From assembly GCF_000219625.1 (NCBI RefSeq), contig NC_018215.1, positions 930,001 through 994,000 on the forward strand: 64,000 nt of DNA, written 5' to 3'. Position 1 is the stretch's first letter. Each line of letters begins with the position of its first letter. The DNA is from Zymoseptoria tritici IPO323 (lineage: Eukaryota > Ascomycota > Dothideomycetes > Mycosphaerellales > Mycosphaerellaceae). Below the pieces are notes generated by a model, which saw only the letters and a list, made by a program, of their open reading frames with translations, had not been told where the DNA came from and did not search any database. The position numbers and the translations under genes were made by a program. Of the stretch, positions 1 to 12,500 are shown piece by piece.

Positions 1-1
1 C

Positions 2-3000
2 GTCGTTCGTAAGCCCTCTTCGCCTCCACCAGTCCCAACCGTTCGTCAGATCCGGGATGCCGCAAGAACGCACACCTACGACCGTGTCAAGCTCGTACAA
101 CTTGATCGCTTTATAGGAAAGAATGATCCCAACAAAGCACTCCTACAGGATGTGGGACTTTCGATCTGCGCCGTCAATCATCCCTCCGACTCGGACATCT
201 TCCCGCCTCCTGACTACCAGGGCACTGTAAGCCTGCGCTGCTGTCTGGTCAACCTCGCCACGGGCCCAGGAATCAAGGTCACAGTCAGAATCAACCGTGG
301 TGGCGCAGAAAGTATCGCCCAGTCCCACTACGCATCGGTCACCTTCTACTGCGGCGAGCTTTTCAATCCCGAGCGGCCAGGTGGTAACAAGAATTACCAC
401 GGCATCTTGCCAGACACTCTCGAGATTGAGCAAAACGACAACGGTTCGGAACCACAGACAATCATCTCTTTCGAGTCGGAAGGTGCCGTTGCTGCGAATG
501 TCAATCCTCCCACGGCGATCTTTGGCAGTCTTCTGGACCTGGCCGAGGACGAGAAATGCGGCATCGCCTGGCTCACTGGTCATGCTCAGCGCACTACTCG
601 AGCTCGGGTCAAGATCTTCTGTACTCGTCTGAACTACAAGCTCGACAAATTCGCGTCCGTATCGTCAGATCCTCTGTCGGACTTCATCAACTCGCTCGCG
701 GGCAACGCTCCGGAGGGGATACCAGAGCTGCGCTCTGCAAGAGAGAAGCACTTCTACCCGTACAAACGCTCCGGTATTACGCGAATCATGATCGAACGTT
801 CCTCCGCGCTCTTGCGAACAGTTATCGTCAACAAGAAGCCTGAGTTTCCGTTCATTGCCATGCCCAGATATGTCCGTTGCCCCGATTCGGATGCGGCCCA
901 GGTGATTTTCGCTTATGGCTTGATTAACGAACTTGAGGAGGTGAAGTTCGCATTCGAGTCGATCTCCCACGATGAGCACGTCTGTAGCGTCATACACGTA
1001 CCGGGATGTCAGAGCTACTCAGTCTTTGTGTGCCTGTAACTTGTTGCGCCGTCGACAATCAAGCTGAGCGACAACGAGCATATCGACTTTGCAATTCCAC
1101 TCGGCTCTATTGTCGCCGTGCAGATCGAGACTGGTGGTGATGCGAGTGCAGTCGAGGTTCACGGAGCCATCGTCAAGAACGAGCTAGGCATCATCAATAC
1201 CGATCTCATGGTTCTCGTGACTGGTAGCAACGCTTCCAGCTTGTTCAGAAGTGCCGACCACCACAATGCGAAAGTCAGCCAATACTGCTGTCACATCTCT
1301 CCACAGGTCAAGGAGACGGCTCTGATCACGCAGATCGATGCTGTACGTAACGCCTACGACCACTCTTCGAGAGGTAGCTTGGCATCCTCCCTTCATTGAA
1401 TGCTCATGTATGACGGCACATCAAGACCTCGTGATACGAGCAACCCCTGGCGCGAAGCAAGAAGTCTCTTCGAAGAGTACGCTTCCTCCTTCCCGTGGAG
1501 GCCCTCTCGAAGTCAGGCTATCGAAGGCTCCTACAAACTTCAGGCTCGCGCACAGATCGTCCTTGGTCCAAGCGGTTCCGGGAAGACAACAATGCAGGTG
1601 AAGAAAGGCTTGATCCTTACCCGTCTCCCGCACTACAAGGTCGTTTCCCTCAGCGAGAGCAATGCTGTCGCCGACGACACGCTGGACCAAATCCTCGAAG
1701 CAGGTCCCAAGACCAAGCAGCTGCCACTTCGGGCCTGCAGCCGTATGCTATAATTCACTCAAGATCATGATTCTGACGCTCGTGCGGTACGAATGCCAGG
1801 ATCCTTTCTGGAGCAAGATCTGGCGACATACGACTTCTTGGAAACCAAGACGGCCACTCGCAGTGCCAAACACTTCGACCGACAAGATTGCTCGATTCAG
1901 GCTCATTGCCTGAGATTGTTGCAATCGAAGACCGAGGTGTTTTGCACGATCGTGTATGGTAAAGATGACAACGGCAAACCAAGGGTTCACCGCGACTATC
2001 CCGACGCAATCGAAATGGTCAAGTACATAGAGGTTGCACAACACCCATCCAGCGGAATGGCATCTTTGGCATGTTCCTCTCGAACTATTGGTCCGACTCC
2101 AAGATCGCTCTTGCGAGGTACGCGAACGATAGCATCCGCGCGGCGGTGCTTCAAGATGCCCGGATCCTCATCACCACTAATCAGAATTGCGCTGACCGAG
2201 ACATCCGGAAATACTTCGCATCCTCCGCTGGTGACAAAGTGTTCATAGAGTCAGACGAGTGTTTTGCCGCCACGGAGCACTGCTCCCTAATCCCCATCGC
2301 CACGACTGCCTTTGCACGCAACATCGTTTCGATCGTGTACTACGGCAATGAAACACAGATGGGACCCATTCCGCTTAGAACAACCCGCTTGCTTGGCAAG
2401 GACGAGAAAAGATCCAACGAGTTCCATGCTCAGCTCCAGTGCTCGCTCGTTGAACGCATGATCAAGTCTGGCTTTCCAGTGCACCGTATCGACTACCAAG
2501 GCCGCTGTCATCCGATCTTGTTCGAGCCGGTGAGCTCGTACTACTTCCAAGGCAAAATCGACAGTCCGGACCCTAAGGACCAGCGCTTCGCACTCTCCGC
2601 GGAGTATCACAAGCAGTTACGTGCTGTACTCAAGCTGCCAATCGACAAGAAGCTGTCGGACGAGCAGGAGCGTATGGTCCACGTCAAAGTACGTGGCAAG
2701 CAGCCGTGCCAGAAAGTCGCAGGTGGATCTCGTGGCAACTATTCCAGCTTCCACTACATTGTCACGACAATGCTGCCGGCCTTCGACAAGATTCTTGGCG
2801 ACGACATGCACGACATGCTCCTCGTCGTCACTCCCTACGCCCGTCAAGCCGATATGTGGACCGAGTGGTGTTCCCAGCAGATCCGAGCCAAACTCCGCAC
2901 TCGTAAGCAGCTCCCTCGCATCACAACCGTCGACTCCTCCGAGACCGCCGAACATGTGATCGTAGACTTGGTCATCGACGGAGAGCATCGTAAACAACTT

Positions 3001-3489
3001 GGCCATCTCAAAGACAACAGGCAATTCCACAACCTCGCGACTCGAGCCAAGTCGACAATGTGGCAAATCATGTCGGATGACACTGGAGAAGAGCGCTACC
3101 TACCTTCCGTAAGGTCCAAGCCTGCTCCCACTTTCGTCGACGACAACGGCAATTTCGACAAGAGCAAGAAGGCGTTCTGGTTCTTCATCAACTGGTACAC
3201 CCGGCACAAATGCATCTGGCACTTGGACAATAACGAGTCGTTCGACTTTTTCAATGCTCCGCGCGATCTCATGTTGTCAGTGGAGCGGGATGCGCTTGAT
3301 CGATTCCAAGCTGTCAAGGAACAGGTTCCAACCGCTGTCAGCGAGCTCGTCCCTGGCGACCTCACTGCGGCACAGACCAAGCAGCTTCGCGGAATTGCGA
3401 TAGAGATTGCAGATGAGCAGTGGCAAGCCGAGCATCTGGGGGAGAAGTCAGCCTACGAGTTGTGGAAGGCCACGGTCATTAGGCCGTGA
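2..3489 (+). pseudogene. SF1 (UPF1/DNA2/NAM7-like) helicase gene, partial and broken
   Basis: The frame is open at the left edge, so the 5' end lies outside the window. Frame 2 is interrupted by stops at 1037-1039 (TAA) and 1397-1399 (TGA). The P-loop GPSGSGKTT is at 1565-1591. The stop at 1751-1753 may lie in an intron at 1743-1799 (GTATGC donor, CTGAC branch, CAG acceptor), whose removal keeps the frame. At about 2045-2060 the frame shifts to frame 1 without a visible splice site and runs to 3489. That part has helicase motifs in order: SDE near 2250 (motif II), GNETQMGP near 2350 (III), DYQGRCHP near 2495 (IV), VDSSETAEHVIVDLV near 2930 (V) and NLATRAKS near 3031 (VI). The family unwinds nucleic acid with ATP. 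At least two stops plus a frameshift argue for a pseudogene; further undetected introns could rescue part of it. Confidence 0.7.
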
Positions 3490-6400
3490 GTTGGTGAGCA
3501 GAGCAAGCCTTTCGCATGGCAATTACTGTCCGTAGCATGCTGATCATACACGGTGATCTGATCTGACAGCGGCTCAGGCTGAGTCAAGCGGCGTTGTGAC
3601 TTGTGGTGGTGTGTGCGGTCGATACTCTGCAAGAGGTCCTTTGCCGGCATGGCGTCTCTGGATAAACGCGATCATCTTATTGCTTCGCGTCCGGCGACTG
3701 CACGAGTCTTGCCGCTCGTGCGACGAAGGCGCTAGGGTAGGAGTTTCGCTCGTTTGGTGATGGCGGAGGGTCTCGAACGAGTGGGCGATGGAGTCTGTCT
3801 TGAGGAGAAGTCATCTCCGCCCCCAAGAAAGGAGGCGATATGGTTTGTTGGCAAAGGTTCCGTAGCGTATGCGAGTCGCGACAGCGCGTGCGTGCCCGGT
3901 TCGGAAACAAAAACGTGGCAGTCGGCTTAAAAACGCCACAGAGTCAACCGTTCCTCATCTCTTGCGCAGAAAGGAATTTGACACATGTGCGGATCTGACT
4001 CGACGTAGCTATAGCACTCCGCAGTGTATCGCCCCTATTCTGTCGACGGTCTGAACTGCTTCTTGGTTGGACGTTAAGTCGATGCGCGGTAAGATTGAGG
4101 TATGACGGTATTCGGACGTTGATGCTTGTCATCTTGTCCCGGCGTCTCAACAGGCACCAAGTGCGAAAGCTTACAGGCGAGTGCCATGCTAGGGTTCCCG
4201 GCGCTTTTCGCTTGGCCATTGCTCGCGGAGGAGAATCCGAATACCTCCCCTGGCGAATGCTTCACTAATCGACATCATCCGCGTAATCCGGAGGGTATCA
4301 TGTCCAATAATGACGGCTTGGCGATGAACCCGGAGAGTTTGTTCTTTGTCAGGGCAAATAATGCATTCCTTGTGGGCAATGGGGCCAAATGTTTGCAAGC
4401 CGAAGTGTTTCAGAAACAGCCGGCACACCGCGATTCGACACTTTTCCGTCCTTGCATCCCTTGATTTACCATCCTCGTGGCACTGGCGTGGAGGACCTGA
4501 CCGCCCCATGTGGTGCGACTCGAAACCTGCCCGCCGCTGTCACATTGTACACACGCCTTCTGTGCTTCCAGCGATTCTCACGCTCTTGAGGTCATGGTAA
4601 ATGACCTGCAAGCGAGCTCCAAGTGCGTCGCAAGAAGGATTCTGGTGAGTCTTCAGACCTGAATGGAGCTATTTTCGATGGCCCTCAACGCGGTTCATGG
4701 ACGCTGCATGCAGGCAGGAGAACGACTGCAGAGATCTGCAATGGGCAAGAAGCGAATCATGGACGAGTCCAGCTGGGCAAGCCATCCCTGGACCAGGACT
4801 CGAAGGGGCGATGTTCTGTGATGGGGCGGCTGGAGGTCGGCAAGATGGAGTTCTATTGCTGACAGGATTCATATCCCGGACGCGCGAGCAGAGACGACCC
4901 TCGAACGACGACGACGACCGACGGTGAAATATTAATGTCTGATAAGGCACGCCAATCCTTCACCTGTTCCTGGTTGGCCAAGCTCCGAAGTCAAGCACGC
5001 CACACCCAAGCGGGAGAGAAACGGTCCGCTTGTGATTTAGAGTTCGCATAAAAATCACAGATCCCATCCGTTTTGTAACCCATCCGGGGTGTGGCGCGGC
5101 GAACATGTGGTGAAATTTAATGTCCTTGTGAAAGAAGGCTCCTTTGGCTTGCCGTCGTGCGCCCCGTCGTCGTGTCTAGATAGTCGGAGAGGCGTTCGAT
5201 CTCTCGAATGCATTGAAAGTCTCACAGTCTCAGCCTCGTCATCGTCGCTTGAGCCTTGAATGCTGACGACTCCCGCGCTGGCGGAGACCAGGACCGGGAT
5301 ACAAATTTACCTGAGCGTTGGCGACCACCGCTGCGACTTGCAAGCCACCTGGTCTGGCCGAGCATGGATGCATTGAACGACGTACATCGTCATGTGCGTG
5401 TTGAGGAGACACGCCGGATGCTGTTTCTGGATGCACAGTGCTTGCATGTCGTATCCGCTCTCGCAGCACAAAGATATGCCATGGGCGTGTGGTGACGGAC
5501 GCGGTGATCTGTGAGGCGTGTGTTGTTCGCAGCGGACAGTTTCAGACCTCAAGAATGCAGATTTCGGTATTGGACCACAGTACTACACTACACAGCCACT
5601 ACATATGCATCGGTATCGTGGAGGCCAAGACCGGAGGTATCGCATGGTGACGCGGGAAATGGGCGTAGACGTATGCCGATGTGAGTCCTGCATAATCTTT
5701 CGAGGGCGTCGGATGCGGCAAATGCGTACGTGATAGAAATACAGTGGGAATCGAATGACTTCGGTATTTGGCAGGAAACCGGACGTCCAAGGTGCCGTTC
5801 GATGACCATTCCGCAATGGTTCCATCCCGTACCTACATCCATTTCCCAAATCTCCGAGCATTGTCGCAAGAACACTCGATATGTGTCGCAGCAATCGTGA
5901 TCCAGTAGTTGCAGCATTTGTGTGATCTCGTGGGAAGCACCTTCGCTTCCCTGGCATCGCCGCGTATACCTTATGTACCAGCACTGCCATTTGCAGTCCT
6001 CGCCAATGATCCAAATCCCTTGTGAGAGAGGAGAGTGCGGACTGCGGAAGTTGGAACCAGGACGGTGGTGCGTTTCTGCGCAATCCACCTGCCGCAGCGC
6101 TAGTGCACAGTGGTGTGCCTACAGTCTGAGCCTACCCAAACCTTGCTCGGAACGCCCGCTCGCCCACGCTTGCTGGCTTTGCTGTTTCTGGGCGCTGCCT
6201 TCGCCAACCTTCACTACCACCACCACCCAACATACTCCTCCTCCCTCTCTCCCGCGCTGCCACCAACTCCGTCGACATCGACACGGCCGCCGGTTGCATC
6301 TTGTTCTCGGTATTGTTCGCATACCACCACGCTCGTTACCGTTACCCCTTCGCCGCCTTGTCCGACCGGAGCATCCACGAGCCACAGCGACGCTCTCCGC

Positions 6401-6547
6401 AGGATTTTGTTGCGCTTTCTAGCCCGTGACGCGGCCGACACCCAAGCACCTTCGTACCGCTCGGCAACGCACCGACATCGATCTTCTACCTCCTCGATAC
6501 CGCCGGAACAGCACTGTTGCTGCTGCAGCAGGCGATAATACACCACC
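3490..6547. other. About 3 kb without a supportable gene
   Basis: Several frames stay open by chance in this GC-rich stretch, including two overlapping 166-codon minus-strand frames at 5583-6088, but none shows a domain, signal peptide or coherent splice structure. There is no sign of RIP here. It is probably intergenic DNA plus the promoter of the gene starting at 6548. Confidence 0.5.
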
Positions 6548-9173
6548 ATGCCTCCGTCCACGCCGCGGCTGCGCGTTCTCTCAGGTGCGTTCCGCCTTGC
6601 CTACCGCCAGCCATTGCTTGCCCCCAACGCCAATGCACATTGCGCCCGCGCACCTGCCACGATAGCAAAATGACGGACACGTTGATACAAGAGCACAAGC
6701 TGACAGACAACATCTAGTTGGCGGCAACGCGGTCTCTGCCTTTCTTTCCTGGCGCCTATCAGCAACACAGGCGTGCGATGTCACACTCGTGTGGAAGAAT
6801 GGCTTCGAGCAGGTCCACCAATACGGCATCTCCTTTCGGTATGCTGATAACATTGATTTTCCACCTGAAGACACCGCTGACATCTTTTTAGATCCGACAA
6901 GTTTGGCAATGAAAGGTTCAAGCCGCGACATGGTACGTCGTCCTGACTTGAGATACCTTCTTCGCCCTCCAAGCTGACATGTCAACAGTGGTGAGATCTC
7001 CTGAAGAGGCTGCCGGCGCCTCGCGAGCTTCCTTCGACTACGTTGTCCTCTGCGTCAAGGCCCTTCCCGATGTCTACGATCTGGCCTCGGTCATCGAGTC
7101 CGTTGTCACACCACAGCACACCTGCATCCTCGTCAACACCACACATACCATCGGCATCGAGTCGTATCTCGAGCAAAGATTTCCTACAAACGTGGTGTTA
7201 TCCCTGGTGTCGGGCGTACAAATCACACAGCTTGGACCGAGCGAGTTTGAGCACAAGGGATCCACGGATTTGTGGGTGGGCGCGGCAAACAAGAATCCGG
7301 CGATTCCGGTATCAATACAGAATGACATGGCCGAGGCGCTTTCAATGACACTCCGATCTGGCCAAGTGGACTGCGATGTGACGAGCAATGTTCGACAACA
7401 GCAGTATGAAAGAATGATAGGGTGAGCCACAACACTTCTTCCTCACTACTATTGGCACCTGCTAACTCACATCACAGACCTATTGCGTTCTATCCCTCCA
7501 GTGTACTATTCGAGACGCCGGTCCACGCGGAGCTCTTGGAAAAGGTCGGAGTTCGTGCTTTGATCACCGCCGTCATGGACGAGATTATCAGCATTGCAAA
7601 AGCACAAGGATGCGAATTTCCGTCCGACTTCCGGGAACAGACCATGGAGAAGATGATTCTGCCCTCAGAATCTAATAATATTATGTATCAGGACTTCATG
7701 GCGAGAAGGCCCATGGAAGTGGAGACATACTTGGGATCACCCATCAAGCTGGCACAGGAGATGGGCTTGCAAGTCCCTCGGATCGAGACACTTTACACCA
7801 TTCTTCACAACTTGAACATTGCCAACCAGAGCCGACCTCGGCCAACGGCGGAGGCTTCACCAGTCGCACAGCCGACACCAAGAATGTCCTCCCTCCCAGC
7901 GAACGACGGCGCTCGCGGACCACCGCCAATGAATGGCCACATGAACGGACAGCCACAGATGCGCAACGGCATGCGAGGAGGTATGCGTGCACCATCTTCA
8001 GCCGGCGGACCACCTCCACCTGGCATGCGACGTGGACCACCATCGATGAGCAACTTTCCTCCACGCATGAATGGCAATGGATACGGCCCACCTCGTGGAC
8101 ACCCGCAGCAGATGGCACGCCGCCCTTCGTTCGAAAACAACGACCTCGAGGAGTTCAGCCATCTCATGCTGTACGACAACCTGCCGGAAGGAGAGAATGG
8201 TGGGTACGACCCAGGACCAGGCTCGTCCGCCGGTGACCTAGGGATGAGGGAACGTGAGCTTGCTCTGCGTCAGAAAGAGCTGGCTTTGCGTGAGCGCGAA
8301 TATCACATGCGCCGTGGTGGCGGCCCAAGACAATCAATGGCACCACAGTCAGTGCGAGGCGGATACGACGACGATGATGATATGGATGGCGAGGAATTTT
8401 TCGATCCCATGGCGGCCGGGAATGTGCCAGGCGCCGTTGCGGACAACATTGACATGATGAGCGTCACATCCCGGCGAACTAGGAAGGCGCCGAGCGCGAG
8501 TCAACTTCGAACGAATCCAGAGATGGGAGGTCCTCCAGGCCAGAACGTGCGTCACGGCCGCAATCCATTGCCGATGAGACGACCTGGCAATAAACATCGA
8601 GCCAGCACCGCATTGATGAACGACATGCCAGCTTTGCGGGAAGAGCTGATGAACAATCCGCTCATGGGTTATTCGTCCGATCGCTATGGCAATGTCGATC
8701 GCATGAACATGGGCCACGAATCAAGAGCCAACTCACTGACCGCAGAACGGTTGAACGAGCTCGGAGGTCCACCCAATGGGTTTCCATCGCACATGGCCAG
8801 GCGTGGCAGCCAGTCGCCGGGCAACCCGCTCGGCCCAGGAACGGGCAGACCGGCCGGTCCACCAAATGGATATGGCGCACCAGGCCGTCCCAATGGTCGA
8901 CCAAGTCCGCCTGCGATGAGACAACCTGTTCCGAGGCACCCACCTGGCCACGGCAATGCAGTCGCGCCGCAGCACATTGAGCAGCAAACTGGGGTGAGCA
9001 CCCTCTACCCACCCAAAAGCGGTCCTCCCAATCAAGTGCGCAGTCTGACAGGTTCCGCGAGTGCCAGCGCGGGGAGTGGTGATAGCAATCGATCAGCACC
9101 CATCGACTCCGAACCTTCGGCACACAGCTCCAGCAGCAGTCTCGGACCCAGACCTCCCATCGGGGTGCGATAG
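6548..9173 (+). CDS. Ketopantoate reductase-like (ApbA/PanE) protein with long disordered C-terminus, Mug72-like
   Basis: Five exons: 6548-6584, 6718-6838, 6892-6932, 6989-7421 and 7478-9173. All four introns have GT..AG ends and the summed exons give an exact 775-codon frame. The start ACCACCATGCC is a good fungal context, and exon 1 joins exon 2 to make the dinucleotide-binding loop (VGGNAVSAFLSWRL, residues about 13-26). The ApbA/PanE C-terminal domain ends near residue 335, with a helix containing SNNIMYQDFMARRP. From about residue 340 the chain is Gly/Pro/Met/Asn-rich and low complexity, with a short charged helix near 464-490 (ELALRQKELALRERE). Bacterial PanE reduces ketopantoate with NADPH; the fungal long form resembles S. 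pombe Mug72, whose substrate I do not know. The tail roughly doubles the normal length of the family. Fold is confident; substrate is not. Confidence 0.88.
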
Positions 9174-10418
9174 AAGAGCACCGAGGACATGATGCGACTT
9201 GCATGGAGGCTGGGCTGAAGATGCAAGTGGCCAGCCAGGACATGTTCGAACAACACTCCGCACATTCAAGGCGTCATTCATCCCGACGATATCCTCCATC
9301 CTCATTCACATCTCCACGCGGAACGACCTCACCGCGCACGCTCACGACGAATGCTCCACACTCTCTTTCACGACACACGGGCGAACACGTTCGAGCAGAC
9401 GTACTATAGACGGCGATTCTTCTTCTTCGCAGCGAAAACTAATCGTACATATCGGGCATCTGGGACAACGGGCGCACAGATAGTCGACAAAATTAATACT
9501 AGCATTACGGCGTATGGATGCGAGGAGACTGGTCCGGTTGGCCGTGCCTCGCTGCAACGAAAGCATTCTTCTTTGTGGATGGGAGTTGAGAGAGATGTGG
9601 GCAAGACATGGTGACTGGCGTCTCGTGCAACGACCTCATGCGATTGGGAGCAATGCAATGGCACTTGCATATTGGCGGGTCGACGCGTTGGATCGAACAG
9701 CGAGGACGAGAGGTGCAGTGGCGCGTACAAGCAGTGTATCGGTACTGTCTGCATAGTGCTGCTCAACCTTCTGCGGTGAGACAAGACACAACATGTCGTC
9801 GTTTGTCGCGAATGGCCAGGGGTTTCTTCTTTTGTTGAGGTAAAAGGACAAGCGTGCATCTGGATTTTGCAAGGACGGAAGGAGAGAGCATGTGCCGACA
9901 GCAGAGAATAGCGTTACGTCGAAGATATACACGATTCAGCCTCTGAGTGCGTCTTTTCTATATCGATACCAAGCAGTCGTCTGGTCTCCTATTTTGATGG
10001 CATTCGTGTGGCCTCTTTTCCCGCTCGACTTTCACGTGAAGGCGGTGGGTTCGGCGAGCACTCCGCGTTTTGCACTCACCCTCTCACCTCGACTGGAATG
10101 CTGCCAATCCTGCTGCCGCTTCGTCGGCCCGGCAGACTTCCTGTCTATCTGCGTCGCATGCTTCTCCGAAGTAGTCCTCGCATGGCTGGAATACGGATGT
10201 GAACGGAAGACCTGCTGTGACGTCGACTGATCCGCTCCGTCATGCTCCAAACTTCCAAAGACGAGAAAGGTAATACAAACTACACTTTACCTGTCTTCCA
10301 TCCTTACGCTGTCATTAGGTACCACTCCTTCCCATTCACATCTTCAGCTGTACTGCGCGCGTTCCACCCTCCTACGCTCTCTCCATACCGCCCTCACATC
10401 CTTCGGAGCTTCACCATA
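9174..10418. other. Intergenic region between the reductase-like gene and the SHB17-like gene
   Basis: About 1.2 kb with no convincing coding region. It should hold the 3' UTR of the upstream gene and the promoter and 5' leader of the phosphatase. The phosphatase frame is open upstream to 10242, but family similarity starts only at the ATG at 10419. Confidence 0.5.
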
Positions 10419-11324
10419 ATGACCACACCCCGCGTCTTCATCGTCCGCCACGGCGAAACCGAATGGTCCCTCTCTGGCCGACACACCGGCACCTCCGACA
10501 TTCCCTTGACCTCCAATGGCGAGAAGCGAATCCACGCCACCGGCCGCGCGCTGGTGGGACCTGACCGTCTCATCGTGCCCTCGAACCTCGCACATATATA
10601 CGTCTCACCGCGGAAACGAGCGCAGCGGACCTTGGAGTTGCTCGGATTGGGATTGAAAGAGGAGGATTGTCCGTGGGAAAGGCACGGAGGGGTTGAAGAG
10701 GAGGGACAGGGCGAGAGAGGTCAAGTGAAGGCGAAGGTGGAGGTCACGGAGAGGATTGCGGAGTGGGATTATGGCGAGTATGAGGGTGTGACGAGTAAGG
10801 AGATTCAAAGGAAGAGGAGGGAAAAGGGCGAGAGGGAGTGGGATATATGGAGGGATGGGTGTCCGGGTGGAGAGTGAGTGGCACTACTGGTACTGGGAGA
10901 GGGCGAGGATGGGCAAGACTGACGGATGTGTAGGTCTCCACAACAAATCACGGAGCGACTGGATGCGTTGATCAAGGACATTCGAGAGCGATTCCACGCG
11001 CACGCGATTGGCAAACCGAAGGGCTCGGTCAAGGAGCCGTTCGATGTCTTGATCGTGGCGCATGGACATATCTTGAGAGCGTTTGCAGGGAGGTGGTATG
11101 TTCTCCTCGACGGGTTCCATTGGTCTCAACGTGGATGAAGATGTGCTGACCTGCAAGATAGGGTCGGAAAGGACATTGCAGAGAACCCGAGTCTGATTCT
11201 CGAAGCTGGAGGCGTTGGCACGCTGTCGTACGAACACCATAATCTCGACGAGCCGGCGATCTTATTGGGTGGAGCGTTCATGTCGGACATTGTCGAAAAC
11301 GCGGAGGAGCCCGGCAAATCATGA
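10419..11324 (+). CDS. SHB17: Histidine phosphatase, sedoheptulose-1,7-bisphosphatase (SHB17) type
   Basis: Three exons: 10419-10873, 10934-11095 and 11162-11324. The introns start GTGAGT and GTATGT and end TAG; the second has a GCTGAC branch site. The spliced frame is 259 residues. The phosphoglycerate-mutase fold is plain: the catalytic RHGETEWS is at residues 8-15, then GRHTGTSDIPLT, YVSPRKRAQRTLELL, the acid-containing EWDYGEYEG, DIWRDGCPGGE across the first splice, and the second histidine in VAHGHILRAFAGRW. This arrangement matches yeast SHB17, which removes the C1 phosphate of sedoheptulose 1,7-bisphosphate and feeds riboneogenesis. A lysine/glutamate-rich insertion near residues 85-110 is longer than I expect from yeast. 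The hAT transposon is inserted about 170 bp downstream of the stop codon. Confidence 0.92.
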
Positions 11325-11411
11325 AGGAGAGAGAGCAGATCGAGCATCAGATACCACAAGAAAACGCCGTTCGATTGATGTTTCACGCACAGTACTCAGC
11401 AGACAGACGCG

Positions 11412-11459
11412 GCAACGACTTCGTCCAGCAACGACATCGTCCAGCAACGACATCGTCGA
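11412..11459. repeat. 16-bp tandem repeat, three units
   Basis: Three near-identical units of GCAACGACATCGTCCA lie just downstream of the SHB17-like gene and 40 bp before the hAT element. The first unit has T for A at position 9. Confidence 0.7.
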
Positions 11460-11490
11460 GCATCCTCACATCTTTCAGCCATCGCATCCT

Positions 11491-11520
11491 CCAACAACCA
11501 GGGTGGTGAACAATCAATCG
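11491..11520 (+). repeat. Left TSD and terminal inverted repeat of the hAT element
   Basis: CCAACAAC at 11491-11498 is the left target-site duplication. The element starts CAGGGTGGTGAAC at 11499; bases 11499-11520 are the exact reverse complement of 36374-36395. From 11521 to about 11700 there are degenerate GATTGATTAAT/TAGATTAG motifs, typical of hAT subterminal repeats. Confidence 0.93.
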
Positions 11521-12500
11521 ACCCATCCCCGAAGGGGTTGGATTGATAGATTGACGCTATGGCCAGGATTGATTAATAGACTAATTTAATCACTATGGTG
11601 AGGATTGATTAATGCTATCGCATTAATTAATCCGGTAGATTGATAGATTAGTAATCGATTAGTAGATTAGTAATTAATCCGGTGGATTAAGGATGGATTA
11701 GCCGGTGTAAGGGCTAGCCTACTACAGGCACCGCCGGAGGCTAGCGCGCCGTAGGCGGAGCGATTTTAAAGGATTAGTTAATCGATATAGCTAAGGATTA
11801 GTTAATCCGAGTAGTTTAAGGGTGTTGTTAGCGTTAGTAAGGGTAGTATTGTTATAAAGGTATAGGTTAGGATTAATTCGAGGAATTCGAAGGAGTTATA
11901 AACCTAAGCGTAAACCCTAATTGCGGAGCCTTACGAATCCTACTATTTCTATTAGTCGGGGAGTAGCCGAAACGCGGGGACTCCGCGTATATACTAGCGC
12001 AGAGCCGCATATTAGCTCTAAACTAGTCCGCTCTAACATTATATACTTCTTAATACTAGATTTCTCTACTAAGAAATCTATATACTATAATTTATAAGGG
12101 CGCTTTACTAAGATCTCGAATAGCGCTTTCCTATAAAAAAAGAATAAGTATTATCGGGTATATAGTTATAGAGTTATCGAAGCTAGAAATATCGTAAGGT
12201 TTTAAGATTAAGAATTAGACTTTTAGCTATAGTAATCTCTCGATATTTAATAACTCAATAGCTATAATACTAACATTATTCTTAAAACTTACTATATCGA
12301 CATAATTTTTAATTTATATTTAAGCGTAGATCTCGCGCTTTCTAATAAACTACTCCTCGTTATATTAGTATATTAGGATTATATTTAAATAGTTACCGTA
12401 ATATATTAACGATGCTAGCGTCGGAGATGCTAAGCCGTACCGTTAAACTCTAATTCTCGAGCCTTATTCCTTATACTTTACTATTAACAACACTACTACT

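Noticed and set aside
5583..6088. Two overlapping 166-codon minus-strand frames
   Set aside because: Both are open together in a GC-rich stretch, neither has a recognisable domain or signal, and the composition looks like chance.
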